DNA of 64,000 bases from positions 186,001 to 250,000 of the forward strand of contig NZ_JAKRWF010000004.1 of NCBI RefSeq assembly GCF_022352215.1, in the 5' to 3' direction. Origin of the DNA: Flavihumibacter cheonanensis. GTDB taxonomy: Bacteria; Bacteroidota; Bacteroidia; Chitinophagales; Chitinophagaceae. The position numbers and the translations under genes are program-made. The notes beneath the pieces are model-generated. The model was given only the letters and a program-made list of their open reading frames with translations, was not told the DNA's origin and did no database searches. This document shows positions 8,696 through 18,564 of this stretch, piece after piece. Numbering within the stretch: position 1 is the stretch's first letter; the number at the start of each line of letters is the position of its first letter.

Positions 8696-11600
8696 ATGAA
8701 AAAACAAACAAAAAGACGATTATTGCAATCGATTGCAAAAACCAAAATTCTAACGATTATGAAAGTACTAACGATTCTGCTTGTGGCGCTGAGCCTAATA
8801 GCAGTGCCAGTTTTTGCCCAAAGTCCGGTCACCGGGCGCATCACAGACGGGCAGGGAAGACCCATTCCCCAGGCTTCTGTGGTTATTAAGGGCACAGGTA
8901 ACGGGGTTAGCAGCAATGACAATGGTGAATTTTCCATTGTTGCACCCGCTAATGGAACCCTGGTTATCTCTTCTGTCGGTTACCCTACTAAAGAGTTGGC
9001 TATCAATGGAAAAACTCAGTTTTCAATTACCCTGGAAGCAGGTGCAGACGATCTAAATCAGGTAATTGTAGTGGGTTATGGAACACAGCGGAAAAGAGAT
9101 GTTACAGGTTCAACAGTTTCCGTAAAAGGAGAAACCTTGAATGAAATAAAAGCGCCAAATATTTTCAATCAGTTGCAAGGCCGTGCAGCCGGGGTGGATA
9201 TTGTCAATAACAGCACCCAAATTGGAGCAGCCGGACAGATACGTATCCGTGGTAACCGTTCCATTACAGGAAATAATAATCCATTGATTGTGGTGGATGG
9301 AATGGTTTACGGTGGTAGTGTCAATGATATCAATCCTGATAATATTGCCAATGTGGACATCTTAAAAGATGCGTCCGCAACTGCCATTTACGGATCCCGC
9401 GGATCAAACGGTGTTATTATTATTACCACCAAAAGAGGTACCTCGGGTAAAGCAACCACTACCTACAATGGGTATGCGGGAATGTCGAAAGCTATTGATA
9501 CCTGGCGTGTATTCAATGCACAGGAATACGCCCAATTTAAGGAGGATGCCCGCCAGGGACAACCAGCTTTCCAAACCAACCCAAATGTGATCAGCCCCTA
9601 TGCACTTACACCAATTGAAGTTTCCAACCTCGAGGAAGGTGTAAATACAGACTGGCAGGATCTGCTGCTGACTACCGGCTTAAGAACCGGGCACGACATC
9701 AGCATTCGGGGAGGTACTGATAAAACCCAGTATTTCTTTGGATTGGGTTATTACCGTGAAACTGGAATCGTGCATGATCAGTCGCTCGATCGGCCTTCTT
9801 TCAGTGTCAACATTGATCACAAAATGAGCAACAAGCTGAAAATAGGGTTCACCAGCTTTAATACCATGTTTTATTCCAACCGGGTTGGTACTAATGCATT
9901 TGGAACTGCGACCCGGATCGGTCCGATTTACAAGCCTTATAATGAGGATGGGACACTTAATCTTCAGCCAACGGTTCAACAAGGGGTTGATAATAACACA
10001 TTCAATCCGCTTACAGCCATTGGCAATAATGACCTTATTAAAGCAAGAAGCCGCCGTTACCAATTCCAGCACAATGTATATGGTGAGTGGCAAATTCTGA
10101 AAGAACTGAAATTCAGAACCACTTTTGGATTTAGCTGGTCCCAGACCTTCAACAGTAATTACAATGGTCCGGGTACCATCTTTAATACCAATACCAATAC
10201 TGCAGGATCCAACCTGAGTCAGTCAAACGCCGAAGGTTGGCAGTATACGATCAATAACTCGCTTGAATACAATAAACTGTTTGCCGACAAACACAAAGTT
10301 CAGGCGCTCGTATTGCAGGAAGTGCAGAAGAACAGTTTTCAGTCGCAGGGCTGGACTGGTCAGGGAGTTCCTGCCAACTATATCGAAGACTATAATTTCC
10401 AGCTGGTTAATTCCATCAATCCACAGGCGGGTCAATACAGTGAATCCGGCATCATTGGATACATGGCCCGGATTAACTATGCATTTGACGACAAATACCT
10501 GCTGACTGCAACCTTCCGGGCAGATGGTGCTTCGGTATTGGCAAAAGGTAATCAATGGGTAACCTATCCAGCGCTTTCACTGGGTTGGAATATTGACCGC
10601 GAAGGGTTCATGCAAAACCAGGATATATTCAGTAACCTGAAACTGCGTGCCGGCTGGGGTATCAGTTCCAATGCGGGTATTAATCCCTATACTACCCTGG
10701 GAAGTTTGAGTACCGGTTTCTATAATTATGGACAGGGTACTACACCGCTTGTGAATTTTGTAAACGGTTACACTATCAATACAATTCCCAATCCTAATTT
10801 AACCTGGGAAAAAACAAGAGGTATCAACTTCGGACTTGATTTCGGATTGTTGAACAATCGGCTGACCGGTACCATAGAATATTATAATACCAGCACAACA
10901 GATATCCTGCTGAGTAAGAGTTTGCCCCGTAGCCAGGGTGCTAACTCCATTCTTACCAATGTGGGTGAAACAGCCACCAATGGTATGGAATTCAGTTTAA
11001 GCAGTTATAATATTCAGGCTAAAAAACCAGGTGGTTTTACCTGGCGGACAGATGTAAATGCATTTTTCAATCGTGAAAAAATTGTTGCCCTTCAACAGGG
11101 ATTACAACAGGATATCGCGAATGGCTGGTTTGTTGGTCAGCCAATGACGGTGATTTATGATGTTCGGAAAATCGGTATCTGGCAATTAGGAGAAGAAGCA
11201 GAAGCTGCACAATACGGGCAGGCTCCTGGTGATATAAAGCTGGAAGACGTTAATAAAAACAATGCAATTGGTCCGGAAGACCGCCAGATTATTGGTGATT
11301 TTCAGCCGAACCTGGTAGCAGGTTTGACCAATAGTTTCAGTTTTAAAGGATTTGATCTGAACGTAGTAATGTTTGGAAGATTTGGTCAAACTGTAGCAGC
11401 TACTTATTTGTCTGCAGATGGTGGTGCTGCAGGTTATCCCTTCTTCCTGAACAGTCGTGTTAATCAGCACAAAATCAACTATTGGACACCAACCAATCCT
11501 ACCAATGATTTTCCTCAGCCTGATGCAAGCCGTGACGCTCAATTGTATACTTCTACATTAACCTACAGAGATGGTTCATTCATTAAAATAAGAACCATTG

Positions 11601-11866
11601 ATCTTGGGTATACATTTAAGAAAGCCTTGCTGGAAAAACTGAAAATGCAATCCTTACGGGTATATGTATCTGCTCAGAATCCGTTCATTTTATGGGCGCC
11701 GCTGGTTCGCGATGGATTGGGAATTGATCCGGAAGGAAACGGGACTGGTAATGCTGTCAACTCCAATGCTGGTGGTGGATCTCCTGTTCAAACCAGAGCC
11801 ATTACTGTGGGTATGGGTGTTCCGCCAAGTCGGTTATTCATTTTTGGCGTAAACCTGAATTTCTAA
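8696..11866 (+). CDS. SusC/RagA-type TonB-linked outer-membrane transporter
   Basis: The 1056-residue protein imports oligosaccharides through the outer membrane using TonB energy, capped by its SusD partner. Seen in order: signal peptide, a carboxypeptidase-regulatory-like domain beginning VTGRITDGQGRPIPQA, a TonB-box region with VIVVGYGTQRKRDVTGS near residue 121, a plug domain with the family pattern DASATAIYGSRGSNGVIIIT, then a long beta-barrel ending NLNF. The start is uncertain. The ATG used here gives a 21-residue basic extension. An in-frame ATG at 8759 (Met22) opens a cleaner signal peptide, MKVLTILLVALSLIAVPVFA. If the second start is used, the palindrome at 8723-8738 lies in the leader. 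The susD gene follows after 17 bases. Confidence 0.95.
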   Translation: MKKQTKRRLLQSIAKTKILTIMKVLTILLVALSLIAVPVFAQSPVTGRITDGQGRPIPQASVVIKGTGNGVSSNDNGEFSIVAPANGTLVISSVGYPTKELAINGKTQFSITLEAGADDLNQVIVVGYGTQRKRDVTGSTVSVKGETLNEIKAPNIFNQLQGRAAGVDIVNNSTQIGAAGQIRIRGNRSITGNNNPLIVVDGMVYGGSVNDINPDNIANVDILKDASATAIYGSRGSNGVIIITTKRGTSGKATTTYNGYAGMSKAIDTWRVFNAQEYAQFKEDARQGQPAFQTNPNVISPYALTPIEVSNLEEGVNTDWQDLLLTTGLRTGHDISIRGGTDKTQYFFGLGYYRETGIVHDQSLDRPSFSVNIDHKMSNKLKIGFTSFNTMFYSNRVGTNAFGTATRIGPIYKPYNEDGTLNLQPTVQQGVDNNTFNPLTAIGNNDLIKARSRRYQFQHNVYGEWQILKELKFRTTFGFSWSQTFNSNYNGPGTIFNTNTNTAGSNLSQSNAEGWQYTINNSLEYNKLFADKHKVQALVLQEVQKNSFQSQGWTGQGVPANYIEDYNFQLVNSINPQAGQYSESGIIGYMARINYAFDDKYLLTATFRADGASVLAKGNQWVTYPALSLGWNIDREGFMQNQDIFSNLKLRAGWGISSNAGINPYTTLGSLSTGFYNYGQGTTPLVNFVNGYTINTIPNPNLTWEKTRGINFGLDFGLLNNRLTGTIEYYNTSTTDILLSKSLPRSQGANSILTNVGETATNGMEFSLSSYNIQAKKPGGFTWRTDVNAFFNREKIVALQQGLQQDIANGWFVGQPMTVIYDVRKIGIWQLGEEAEAAQYGQAPGDIKLEDVNKNNAIGPEDRQIIGDFQPNLVAGLTNSFSFKGFDLNVVMFGRFGQTVAATYLSADGGAAGYPFFLNSRVNQHKINYWTPTNPTNDFPQPDASRDAQLYTSTLTYRDGSFIKIRTIDLGYTFKKALLEKLKMQSLRVYVSAQNPFILWAPLVRDGLGIDPEGNGTGNAVNSNAGGGSPVQTRAITVGMGVPPSRLFIFGVNLNF
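8723..8738. promoter_or_regulatory. Perfect 16-bp palindrome, LacI-like operator candidate
   Basis: TTGCAATCGATTGCAA is its own reverse complement. The central ATCGAT flanked by GCA/TGC resembles operators of LacI-family repressors, which have a central CG and A/T-rich flanks. It lies 20 bases before the in-frame ATG at 8759 and 27 bases after the ATG at 8696, so it is either in the leader or in the first codons of susC. A 14/16 match occurs upstream of the GH95 gene. No LacI-family gene is in the window. Confidence 0.45.
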
Positions 11867-11883
11867 CCGAAAAAAATCAAACG

Positions 11884-13668
11884 ATGCGTATAAAAATAAT
11901 TAACTACAGTTTAGTTCTTGCCCTGATTTCAGTTATTGCGGCAGGATGTAGCAAGGTGTTGGATGAACAGCCCAGAGCGGGAATTGATCCATCCTATTTC
12001 CGCACCCCGGAAGGTATCCAGGGTGGTATTGCAGGTATTTATTCTTCCTTTCGCGGTCATTGGGGTACACAAATTTTCACACAGCTTTTTAATGCGGGTA
12101 GTGATGAATTTCAGAAAGGAGCGGCAGCGGACGTGCAGCATTGGTACACTTTCAATAATGCTCAGATCAGGACAGAAGCAAACAACTATGCCGGTTTCTG
12201 GAATTCCATGTTCATTAATATTAATACAGCGAATGGTGTGCTCGAATATGGGGCTGCAGCAAATATGCCTGAAGCAACCAAAACCCAGGTATTGGCACAG
12301 GCTAAATTTTTGCGTGCGTTCTGCTATTTCTACCTCGTAACTACTTTTGGAGATGTTCCATTGCACGTTGACTTTAATACAGAAGAATCCACCGCAGATT
12401 CACGTGCTCCGGAAGGAGAAGTATATGCACAGATCATCAAGGATTTAACGGAAGCTGCACAGGATCTTCCTAACCTCCCTGCGCCTGGAACAGGTAAACC
12501 AGCTACCAAGGCAACTGCTTTGTTTCTGCTTTCCAAAACCTATTTGTGGAGAGGCTGGTCAACTGCTGCACAGTCTGGTGATTTCAACAGTGCCTACACT
12601 ATTGCAAAAGACCTGATTGATAACAAGGCTCAGTACGGTTTAGACCTGTTACCTTATTTCCCGTCTGTGTTTAAGGAAGGAAATGAGTACAGTCCGGAAG
12701 TGCTGATGGTAATTGATCGTACCAAGGATCTTAAATTTGGCCAGAATTCAAATCCGGGAACTTTTGCCTCCAATCCTCAGGAGAACAAATCGAATTTCTT
12801 CTTTCGCCCCAACTATCCTGCGATTAATGCCAACTATCCGGCAGGTGGTGGAGCCAATCTTACAGTGCGTGATGTAAACAATGGAAGACCTTTCCAGCGG
12901 ATTCGTCCCAATACCCGGTATGTCATTGATGTGGCTTTCGCTAATCGGGAAACAGATTCCCGTTATGATGGCACCTTCCAAACAGTATGGTTATCGAATA
13001 GTTCTCCTATGTCTGCTGTGGGTTCACCTGGTGCTACTACTCCGCGTGGTCAATTGATCAATGGTGTCGATACATCCATCTGGATGGCTGACAGGGTGGT
13101 AACCAGCCAGGAAAGAGCTAACTTCAAAGGAGTAATTTTTGAACCGGAGCATCTGCCAGGCGCCACTGTTCGATACACTGCCAGTTATTATCCAAATCTT
13201 CGCAAATGGGATGATTCTACCAGGGCCGATATGAATGATTACTCGGATCGCCCATTCATACTCTTCCGTTTTGCAGAAGTATATCTGATAGCAGCTGAAG
13301 CAGCTATTCAGGGAGGTGCAACTCCACAGGATGCTGCGGCCTTAATAAATGTATTGAGGACAAGAGCCGCACTTAAACTGAATCAAACCCCGGCTGAATA
13401 CAATGCGGCAGTTGCAGCTCAACAGGTTAGCGCAGCTGACATGACGATTGATTTTCTCCTCGATGAACGCAGCCGGGAACTCTTTGGTGAATATACCAGG
13501 TGGTGGGATCTGGCACGTACGAGAAGACTTGTACAACGTGTAAAAGCCTACAACCCTGAAGGTGCAGATGGGGTACAGGAACATCATCGGTTGAGGCCAA
13601 TTCCCCAGGAGCAAATAGACCTGGTAACAGAAGGCCCGGCATTCCCGCAAAATCCTGGTTATGAATAA
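11884..13668 (+). CDS. SusD/RagB-family glycan-binding lipoprotein
   Basis: This 594-residue surface lipoprotein would bind the glycan and cap the SusC barrel encoded just upstream. The signal peptide ends in a lipobox (VIAAGC, Cys22). The N-terminal TPR-like part begins with YFRTPEGIQGGIAGIYSSF. The C-terminal RagB part contains FRFAEVYLIAAEAAI and the closing RPIPQEQIDL that mark the family. Spacing to susC is 17 bases, so they form one transcription unit. A strong hairpin follows the stop codon. The substrate is not evident from the sequence; surrounding enzymes suggest sulfated or fucosylated glycans. Confidence 0.95.
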   Translation: MRIKIINYSLVLALISVIAAGCSKVLDEQPRAGIDPSYFRTPEGIQGGIAGIYSSFRGHWGTQIFTQLFNAGSDEFQKGAAADVQHWYTFNNAQIRTEANNYAGFWNSMFININTANGVLEYGAAANMPEATKTQVLAQAKFLRAFCYFYLVTTFGDVPLHVDFNTEESTADSRAPEGEVYAQIIKDLTEAAQDLPNLPAPGTGKPATKATALFLLSKTYLWRGWSTAAQSGDFNSAYTIAKDLIDNKAQYGLDLLPYFPSVFKEGNEYSPEVLMVIDRTKDLKFGQNSNPGTFASNPQENKSNFFFRPNYPAINANYPAGGGANLTVRDVNNGRPFQRIRPNTRYVIDVAFANRETDSRYDGTFQTVWLSNSSPMSAVGSPGATTPRGQLINGVDTSIWMADRVVTSQERANFKGVIFEPEHLPGATVRYTASYYPNLRKWDDSTRADMNDYSDRPFILFRFAEVYLIAAEAAIQGGATPQDAAALINVLRTRAALKLNQTPAEYNAAVAAQQVSAADMTIDFLLDERSRELFGEYTRWWDLARTRRLVQRVKAYNPEGADGVQEHHRLRPIPQEQIDLVTEGPAFPQNPGYE

Positions 13669-13712
13669 TAAGTAAGAGGCTGAAAAGCATATGGCTTGGT
13701 TATCCATATTCT

Positions 13713-13751
13713 GGAACAGGAAGAATTTTTCTTCCTGTTCCTTTCCATTTT
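13713..13751 (+). terminator. Strong hairpin after susD
   Basis: GGAACAGGAAGAA (13713-13725) pairs perfectly with TTCTTCCTGTTCC (13729-13741) around a TTT loop, giving a 13-base-pair stem. The bases that follow are only moderately T-rich (CTTTCCATTTT before A), so termination may be partial. It could set a lower level for the haloperoxidase, FG-GAP and DUF255 genes than for susCD. Confidence 0.6.
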
Positions 13752-13763
13752 AAGCAGTTTAGT

Positions 13764-15215
13764 ATGGTTAGGCATTTCTTCTTAATAGCGTTGCTTTTAT
13801 TTTGCATACCCGGGTCTTCCCAACATTCGAGCCATAAAGAACCAACGGGAAAAGCCAATCGTGCGCATCAGTGGGGTGAAGTGATTATGACCTGCACCGC
13901 TAATGATACGGATCGTTTTCGGCCACGCCCCACCGTTACCTCCCGTTTTCTGGGACTTATCTGGACAGCTGCCTACGATGCTTGGTCGAGGTACGATGAT
14001 AAAGCTGTTCCGGTTTATTTGTCTGATGTGAACCGTCGTCCGGCTGTTGAACGGACACTGAAAAACAAAGAGCTTGCGATTAGTTATGCAGTGTATCGGA
14101 CTGCACTTATTTATTTTTATGCTGATTCGCTGCTGCTCAAAGAGACAATGATAAAAATGGGTTTGGATCCCTCTGATTTTTCACTTGACCCTGGTACTCC
14201 AATCGGTATTGGGAACCTTGCCGCGAAACAGGTAACCAACAAAAGGGCCCGTGATGGCTCTAATCAATTGGGTGATGCTCCAGATTCAGATGGAAAGGCT
14301 TACGCTGATTATACCGCGTATCAACCTGTAAACACTGCAGACAAATTAGTTGAGCTGGCGAGATGGCAGCCGAAATATTTTTCGGATGGAAAAGGAGGAA
14401 GATTTGCGCCAGCCTGCCTTACTCCTCATTGGGGGAGGGTAAAACCCCTATTGATTGATTCCGGTAGTCAGTTCAGACCGGGGCCGCCACCTGCAATTGG
14501 TTCTGAACAACTCAAAAATGAAATCCGCCAGGTGGTGGAACTTCAGAGTAAACTTACAGATGAACAAAAAGCCCTGGTAGAATTTATGCGCGACGGTCCA
14601 AAATCTGTACAACAGGCAGGCCATTGGTTTATGTTTGGGCAGCAGGTTTCTATCAGAGATCAACACACCCTGGATCAGGATGTTCAAATGTTCTTTCTGA
14701 TTGAAGCTGCGGCGATGGATGCCTTTATCGCATGCTGGGATGCCAAAATGCACTATGATTTTGCAAGACCTTATTCACTGGTTCATGATCTTTATGCAGA
14801 TTCCATCATTCAGTTGTGGGCAGGTCCGGAAAAAGGTATGATACTGGCACCTGGCCGGGACTGGCGACCTTATTCTCCTGAAACCTTTTTATGTCCGCCT
14901 TTTCCCTCTTATGTATCTGGTCACAGTACCGTTAGTGCAGCCTGTGCAGAGATCCTTCGCTTATTCAAAGAAAATGATCATTTCGGACATCGTGTTACAC
15001 TGCTACCTGGTGCATTAACAGAGCCGGATCGTACGGGAAAGCCTGTGGAATTGTTTTTTTCCAGTTTTACTGAAACAGCAGAAATGGCTGGAATTTCACG
15101 TGTAATGGGCGGCTATCATATTCAATCTGAAAATACAGAAGGATTGAAATTGGGCCGAAGCATTGCAGGAGCCATCTGGCATAAATACCGCAAACTAGCC
15201 GGAAAAAATGAATAG
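13764..15215 (+). CDS. Exported vanadium-dependent haloperoxidase / PAP2-fold phosphatase-like protein
   Basis: The 483-residue protein has a signal peptide (ends PGSSQ) and the helical vanadium-chloroperoxidase fold. All vanadate/phosphate-binding residues can be matched by spacing to fungal chloroperoxidase: Lys328 and Arg335 in KMHYDFARP, Ser385-Gly386-His387 in PSYVSGHS, and Arg446 and His452 in RVMGGYH. Enzymes with this site either oxidise halide with peroxide when loaded with vanadate or act as acid phosphatases, so the sequence alone does not decide. It sits between susD and a large FG-GAP lipoprotein gene, only 20 bases from the latter, which suggests shared expression. The role in a polysaccharide locus is unknown. 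An oxidative or phosphate-removing step on the substrate is possible but unproven. Confidence 0.85.
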   Translation: MVRHFFLIALLLFCIPGSSQHSSHKEPTGKANRAHQWGEVIMTCTANDTDRFRPRPTVTSRFLGLIWTAAYDAWSRYDDKAVPVYLSDVNRRPAVERTLKNKELAISYAVYRTALIYFYADSLLLKETMIKMGLDPSDFSLDPGTPIGIGNLAAKQVTNKRARDGSNQLGDAPDSDGKAYADYTAYQPVNTADKLVELARWQPKYFSDGKGGRFAPACLTPHWGRVKPLLIDSGSQFRPGPPPAIGSEQLKNEIRQVVELQSKLTDEQKALVEFMRDGPKSVQQAGHWFMFGQQVSIRDQHTLDQDVQMFFLIEAAAMDAFIACWDAKMHYDFARPYSLVHDLYADSIIQLWAGPEKGMILAPGRDWRPYSPETFLCPPFPSYVSGHSTVSAACAEILRLFKENDHFGHRVTLLPGALTEPDRTGKPVELFFSSFTETAEMAGISRVMGGYHIQSENTEGLKLGRSIAGAIWHKYRKLAGKNE

Positions 15216-15235
15216 CTTGAAAAATACTGAACATC

Positions 15236-18200
15236 ATGCCTGTAAATAAAATAGTTCGTGACCTGGGTTTGCTTTTTGCACTGATTAGCCTGTTAATTGC
15301 CTGTAATCAAAATGAGACTGGCAAGACTTCCGAAGCAAAAATATTCCGCAAAGTGCCATCCTCTGAAAGTGGTATCAGCTTTATGAACCTGGTGGATGAA
15401 AATTATCACAAAAACTATTTTGACAGTTTTGCTTATGTGTATAACGGTGCCGGAGTAGCAGTTGGCGATATTAACAATGATAGTCTGCCTGATATCTATT
15501 TTACTGGCAATGAAGTCCCCAATAAACTCTATCTGAATCTTGGGAATTTAAAATTCAAAGACATTACAACGGAAGCCGGTGTGGATGGAGCTGAAGGCTG
15601 GGACAATGGAGTTACGATGGTAGACATAAACAACGATGGTTTGATGGATATCTATGTGTGTAAAGGGGGATACAGGGATACAGATGCATCCAGAAAAAAC
15701 CTCTTATATGTAAACCAGGGTAATCTGAAATTTAAAGAGATGGCCGCTTCCTATGGCATCGCCGACAGTGGTTATTCACAGCAGGCATTGTTTTTTGATA
15801 TGGACAATGACAATGATCTGGATCTTTATATTGCTGCACGTCCGGACTCCTTTTATCTTGGATTGTCCCAGATGGTGAAAGGAAAAAGAAATCCTCCCGA
15901 TCATAGCCGAAACAAACTTTACCGCAATGACCAGGACAGGTATACAGAAATCGGTAAACAGGCCGGAATCGGAAACACCTATGGATATGCGCTTTCTGTT
16001 ACCAATGCAGATTTGAATAATGATGGATATGAGGACATTTTCATCTCCAATGATTATGCGGATAACGACTACATGTTCATTAATCAGGGGGATGGTACAT
16101 TTAAAGACCAGATAAAAACAGCAACCAATCACAACTCCCTTTTTTCGATGGGCGCGGATATAGCCGACATCAATAATGACGGAAGGGAAGATATTATGGT
16201 AATGGAAATGTTGCCGGAGAATTATAAAAGATCCAAAGTATCGATGCCCCGCATGGATGTGGAAGGATTCTGGGCAATTGTTGACAGTGGATTCCAGCGT
16301 CAGTACATGCACAATGTTTTACACCTGAATCAGGGAAATCTTTTCTTCAGTGATATAGCTCAGCTTGCCGGAGTTTCTAAAACAGAATGGAGCTGGTCAA
16401 CTTTACTGGCAGATTTTGATAACGACGGACAGCGTGACATATTTGTAGCAAATGGATACAGACGTGATTTGTTTGACGGAGATATTCTTGAAAAACAAAA
16501 CGCATATGTAAAAGCAAATGTGCATAAATACACATCGGCTGATGATATGTTTGAGCGCGGCTTTAAAGAGTATATTGAAATCTATGATCCGATAAAAGTT
16601 CGTAATTATCTGTTCAAAAATACAGGTGATCTGCATTTTGAGAATGTATCGGAAAGCTGGGGATTTGAAGACAGTACTTTTTCAAATGGTGCAGCGATCG
16701 CTGATTTTGATAATGACGGTGATATTGACCTTGTGATCAACAACCTGGAAATGGAAGCTCACTTGTATGAAAACACATCCAATGGAAAACAACGTTTTCT
16801 GCAATTGAAACTGGATGGTCCAAAGGGGAATCCGGATGGGATTGGAGCAAAAATATCCTTGTATTATGACGGAAAAATGCAGCAGTATTTTGAGCAGAAA
16901 ACAGTTAGAGGGTATTTGTCATCCAATGATCCTGGGATTCATTTTGGCCTGGGTCAAATTAAAAAGGTTGATAGCATAGTAGTCAGATGGCTGGATGGAA
17001 AGGAAAATAGAATACTTGGAACTGAAACAAATCAAAAACTAAATATTTCGTATGCTAATGCAGTAATTCCGGTCACCAGCCCTGCTCTTGCTCAGCCTTT
17101 ATTTGTAGCAGAAAATGGTTTGCTTTCTGCTCCCTTCGTTCACAGCGAAAACGAATACGATGAATATAAAGATCAGATCCTTTTACCACATATGTTTTCA
17201 AGATCCGGACCATTCATTGCCCTGGGAGATGTAACTGGTGATGGAAAGGAAGATGTATTTGTTGGTGGGGCAGCCGGACAGGCAGGACGTTTATACATTC
17301 AGCAGGGCGATAAGTTACTGGCACAACAACTGGCCGTGTTTACCGAAGATGCTGCCTATGAAGACGAAGGTGTACTTTTTGCTGATATGGATGCTGATGG
17401 AGACCTTGATTTGTATGTGGTAAGCGGAGGGTCAGCCTTTCCGGAAGGCGCTGAACAATATCAGGACAGGCTCTATATCAATAATGGAAAGGGACAGTTT
17501 ACCAAAAAGCAACTATTGCCTACAGCCAGTAGTGGATCCTGTGTTTCAGCCTCTGATTTTGATGGTGATGGAGATCTGGATATATTCAGAGGGGGCAGGG
17601 TAGTTCCTCACCGTTATCCATATGCGCCGAGGAGTTATCTCCTGGTAAATGAAAATGGAAAGTTGGTGGACCGGACAAAAGAACTGGCACCAACACTAGT
17701 TGAACCTGGAATGGTACATACTGCCTCCTGGGCTGATTTAGACGGAGATAAAAAAGCAGAACTGATTGTTTCCGGCGAATGGATGCCGATTCGGATTTTC
17801 TCTTATATGGGTGGCAAAATGGAAGAGCGTACAAGTCAATTCCAGTTAACCGGTACGGAAGGATGGTGGAATAAAATCATTGCAGCGGATATTGATCAGG
17901 ATGGAGATCTGGATCTTATCGCAGGTAATCTCGGTGAGAATTATAAATTCAAAGCGAGTGAAAAGAAACCGTTCGAAGTCTATGCAAAAGATTTTGATAA
18001 TAACGGAACAAATGACATTTTTCTGGCCAAATATAACGGAACTACGCAGGTGCCTATTCGTGGAAGAGAATGTACCTCGCAACAATGTCCGTTTATTGCA
18101 GAGAAATTTCCAACTTTCTTATCTTTTGCTGAATCCGATTTGAAAACAATTCTGGGTGATCAGATTGAATCGGCACTTCATTATAAAGCGCATCAGTTTT

Positions 18201-18562
18201 CGAGTATGCTATTTATTAATGAAGGGGGGAAGTTTACGCAACAACGATTACCTGTTGAAGCACAATTTTCAACCGTTAATGGAATTATAGTACATGATTT
18301 TGATGCAGATGGGTATACTGATATTCTATTATCCGGAAATAAGTTTGATGTAGAGGTGGAAACTACTCCGGCTGATGCATCACCGGGTTTGTTCCTGAAA
18401 GGAACCGGTAAACTTCAGTTTCAACCTTTAGGGATTGAGGAATCTGGCTTTTTTGTACCCTACAATGTGAAAGATATGCAATTGCTAAAGCGTGGCTCCG
18501 GGTATACGGTTATGGTTAGTTCGAATAACGATTCTCTACGCTCATTCAAACTTGTCAGATAG
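15236..18562 (+). CDS. FG-GAP/VCBS-repeat lipoprotein with ASPIC/UnbV domain (CRTAC1-like)
   Basis: This 1108-residue predicted lipoprotein (lipobox ending Cys23, LLIAC) is built from beta-propeller repeats. About fourteen calcium-loop motifs of the DxDxDG or DxNxDG kind can be counted, for example [32 protein letters not shown] and [10 protein letters not shown], arranged in two groups. Between the groups (about residues 520-605) is an ASPIC/UnbV domain with the pattern [13 protein letters not shown] and HFGLGQ. Such proteins are thought to bind calcium and act in adhesion or ligand binding outside the cell, but no biochemical role is settled. It is tightly linked to the haloperoxidase gene upstream and to the DUF255 gene, whose ATG follows this stop codon after two bases. 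It is complete. Confidence 0.9.
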   Translation: MPVNKIVRDLGLLFALISLLIACNQNETGKTSEAKIFRKVPSSESGISFMNLVDENYHKNYFDSFAYVYNGAGVAVGDINNDSLPDIYFTGNEVPNKLYLNLGNLKFKDITTEAGVDGAEGWDNGVTMVDINNDGLMDIYVCKGGYRDTDASRKNLLYVNQGNLKFKEMAASYGIADSGYSQQALFFDMDNDNDLDLYIAARPDSFYLGLSQMVKGKRNPPDHSRNKLYRNDQDRYTEIGKQAGIGNTYGYALSVTNADLNNDGYEDIFISNDYADNDYMFINQGDGTFKDQIKTATNHNSLFSMGADIADINNDGREDIMVMEMLPENYKRSKVSMPRMDVEGFWAIVDSGFQRQYMHNVLHLNQGNLFFSDIAQLAGVSKTEWSWSTLLADFDNDGQRDIFVANGYRRDLFDGDILEKQNAYVKANVHKYTSADDMFERGFKEYIEIYDPIKVRNYLFKNTGDLHFENVSESWGFEDSTFSNGAAIADFDNDGDIDLVINNLEMEAHLYENTSNGKQRFLQLKLDGPKGNPDGIGAKISLYYDGKMQQYFEQKTVRGYLSSNDPGIHFGLGQIKKVDSIVVRWLDGKENRILGTETNQKLNISYANAVIPVTSPALAQPLFVAENGLLSAPFVHSENEYDEYKDQILLPHMFSRSGPFIALGDVTGDGKEDVFVGGAAGQAGRLYIQQGDKLLAQQLAVFTEDAAYEDEGVLFADMDADGDLDLYVVSGGSAFPEGAEQYQDRLYINNGKGQFTKKQLLPTASSGSCVSASDFDGDGDLDIFRGGRVVPHRYPYAPRSYLLVNENGKLVDRTKELAPTLVEPGMVHTASWADLDGDKKAELIVSGEWMPIRIFSYMGGKMEERTSQFQLTGTEGWWNKIIAADIDQDGDLDLIAGNLGENYKFKASEKKPFEVYAKDFDNNGTNDIFLAKYNGTTQVPIRGRECTSQQCPFIAEKFPTFLSFAESDLKTILGDQIESALHYKAHQFSSMLFINEGGKFTQQRLPVEAQFSTVNGIIVHDFDADGYTDILLSGNKFDVEVETTPADASPGLFLKGTGKLQFQPLGIEESGFFVPYNVKDMQLLKRGSGYTVMVSSNNDSLRSFKLVR

Positions 18563-18564
18563 AA

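Noticed and set aside
8473-8937. Open frame of 154 codons on the minus strand in the HTCS-susC gap
   Set aside because: It runs antisense into the susC signal-peptide and first-domain codons, has no family pattern, and the susC frame is strongly supported.
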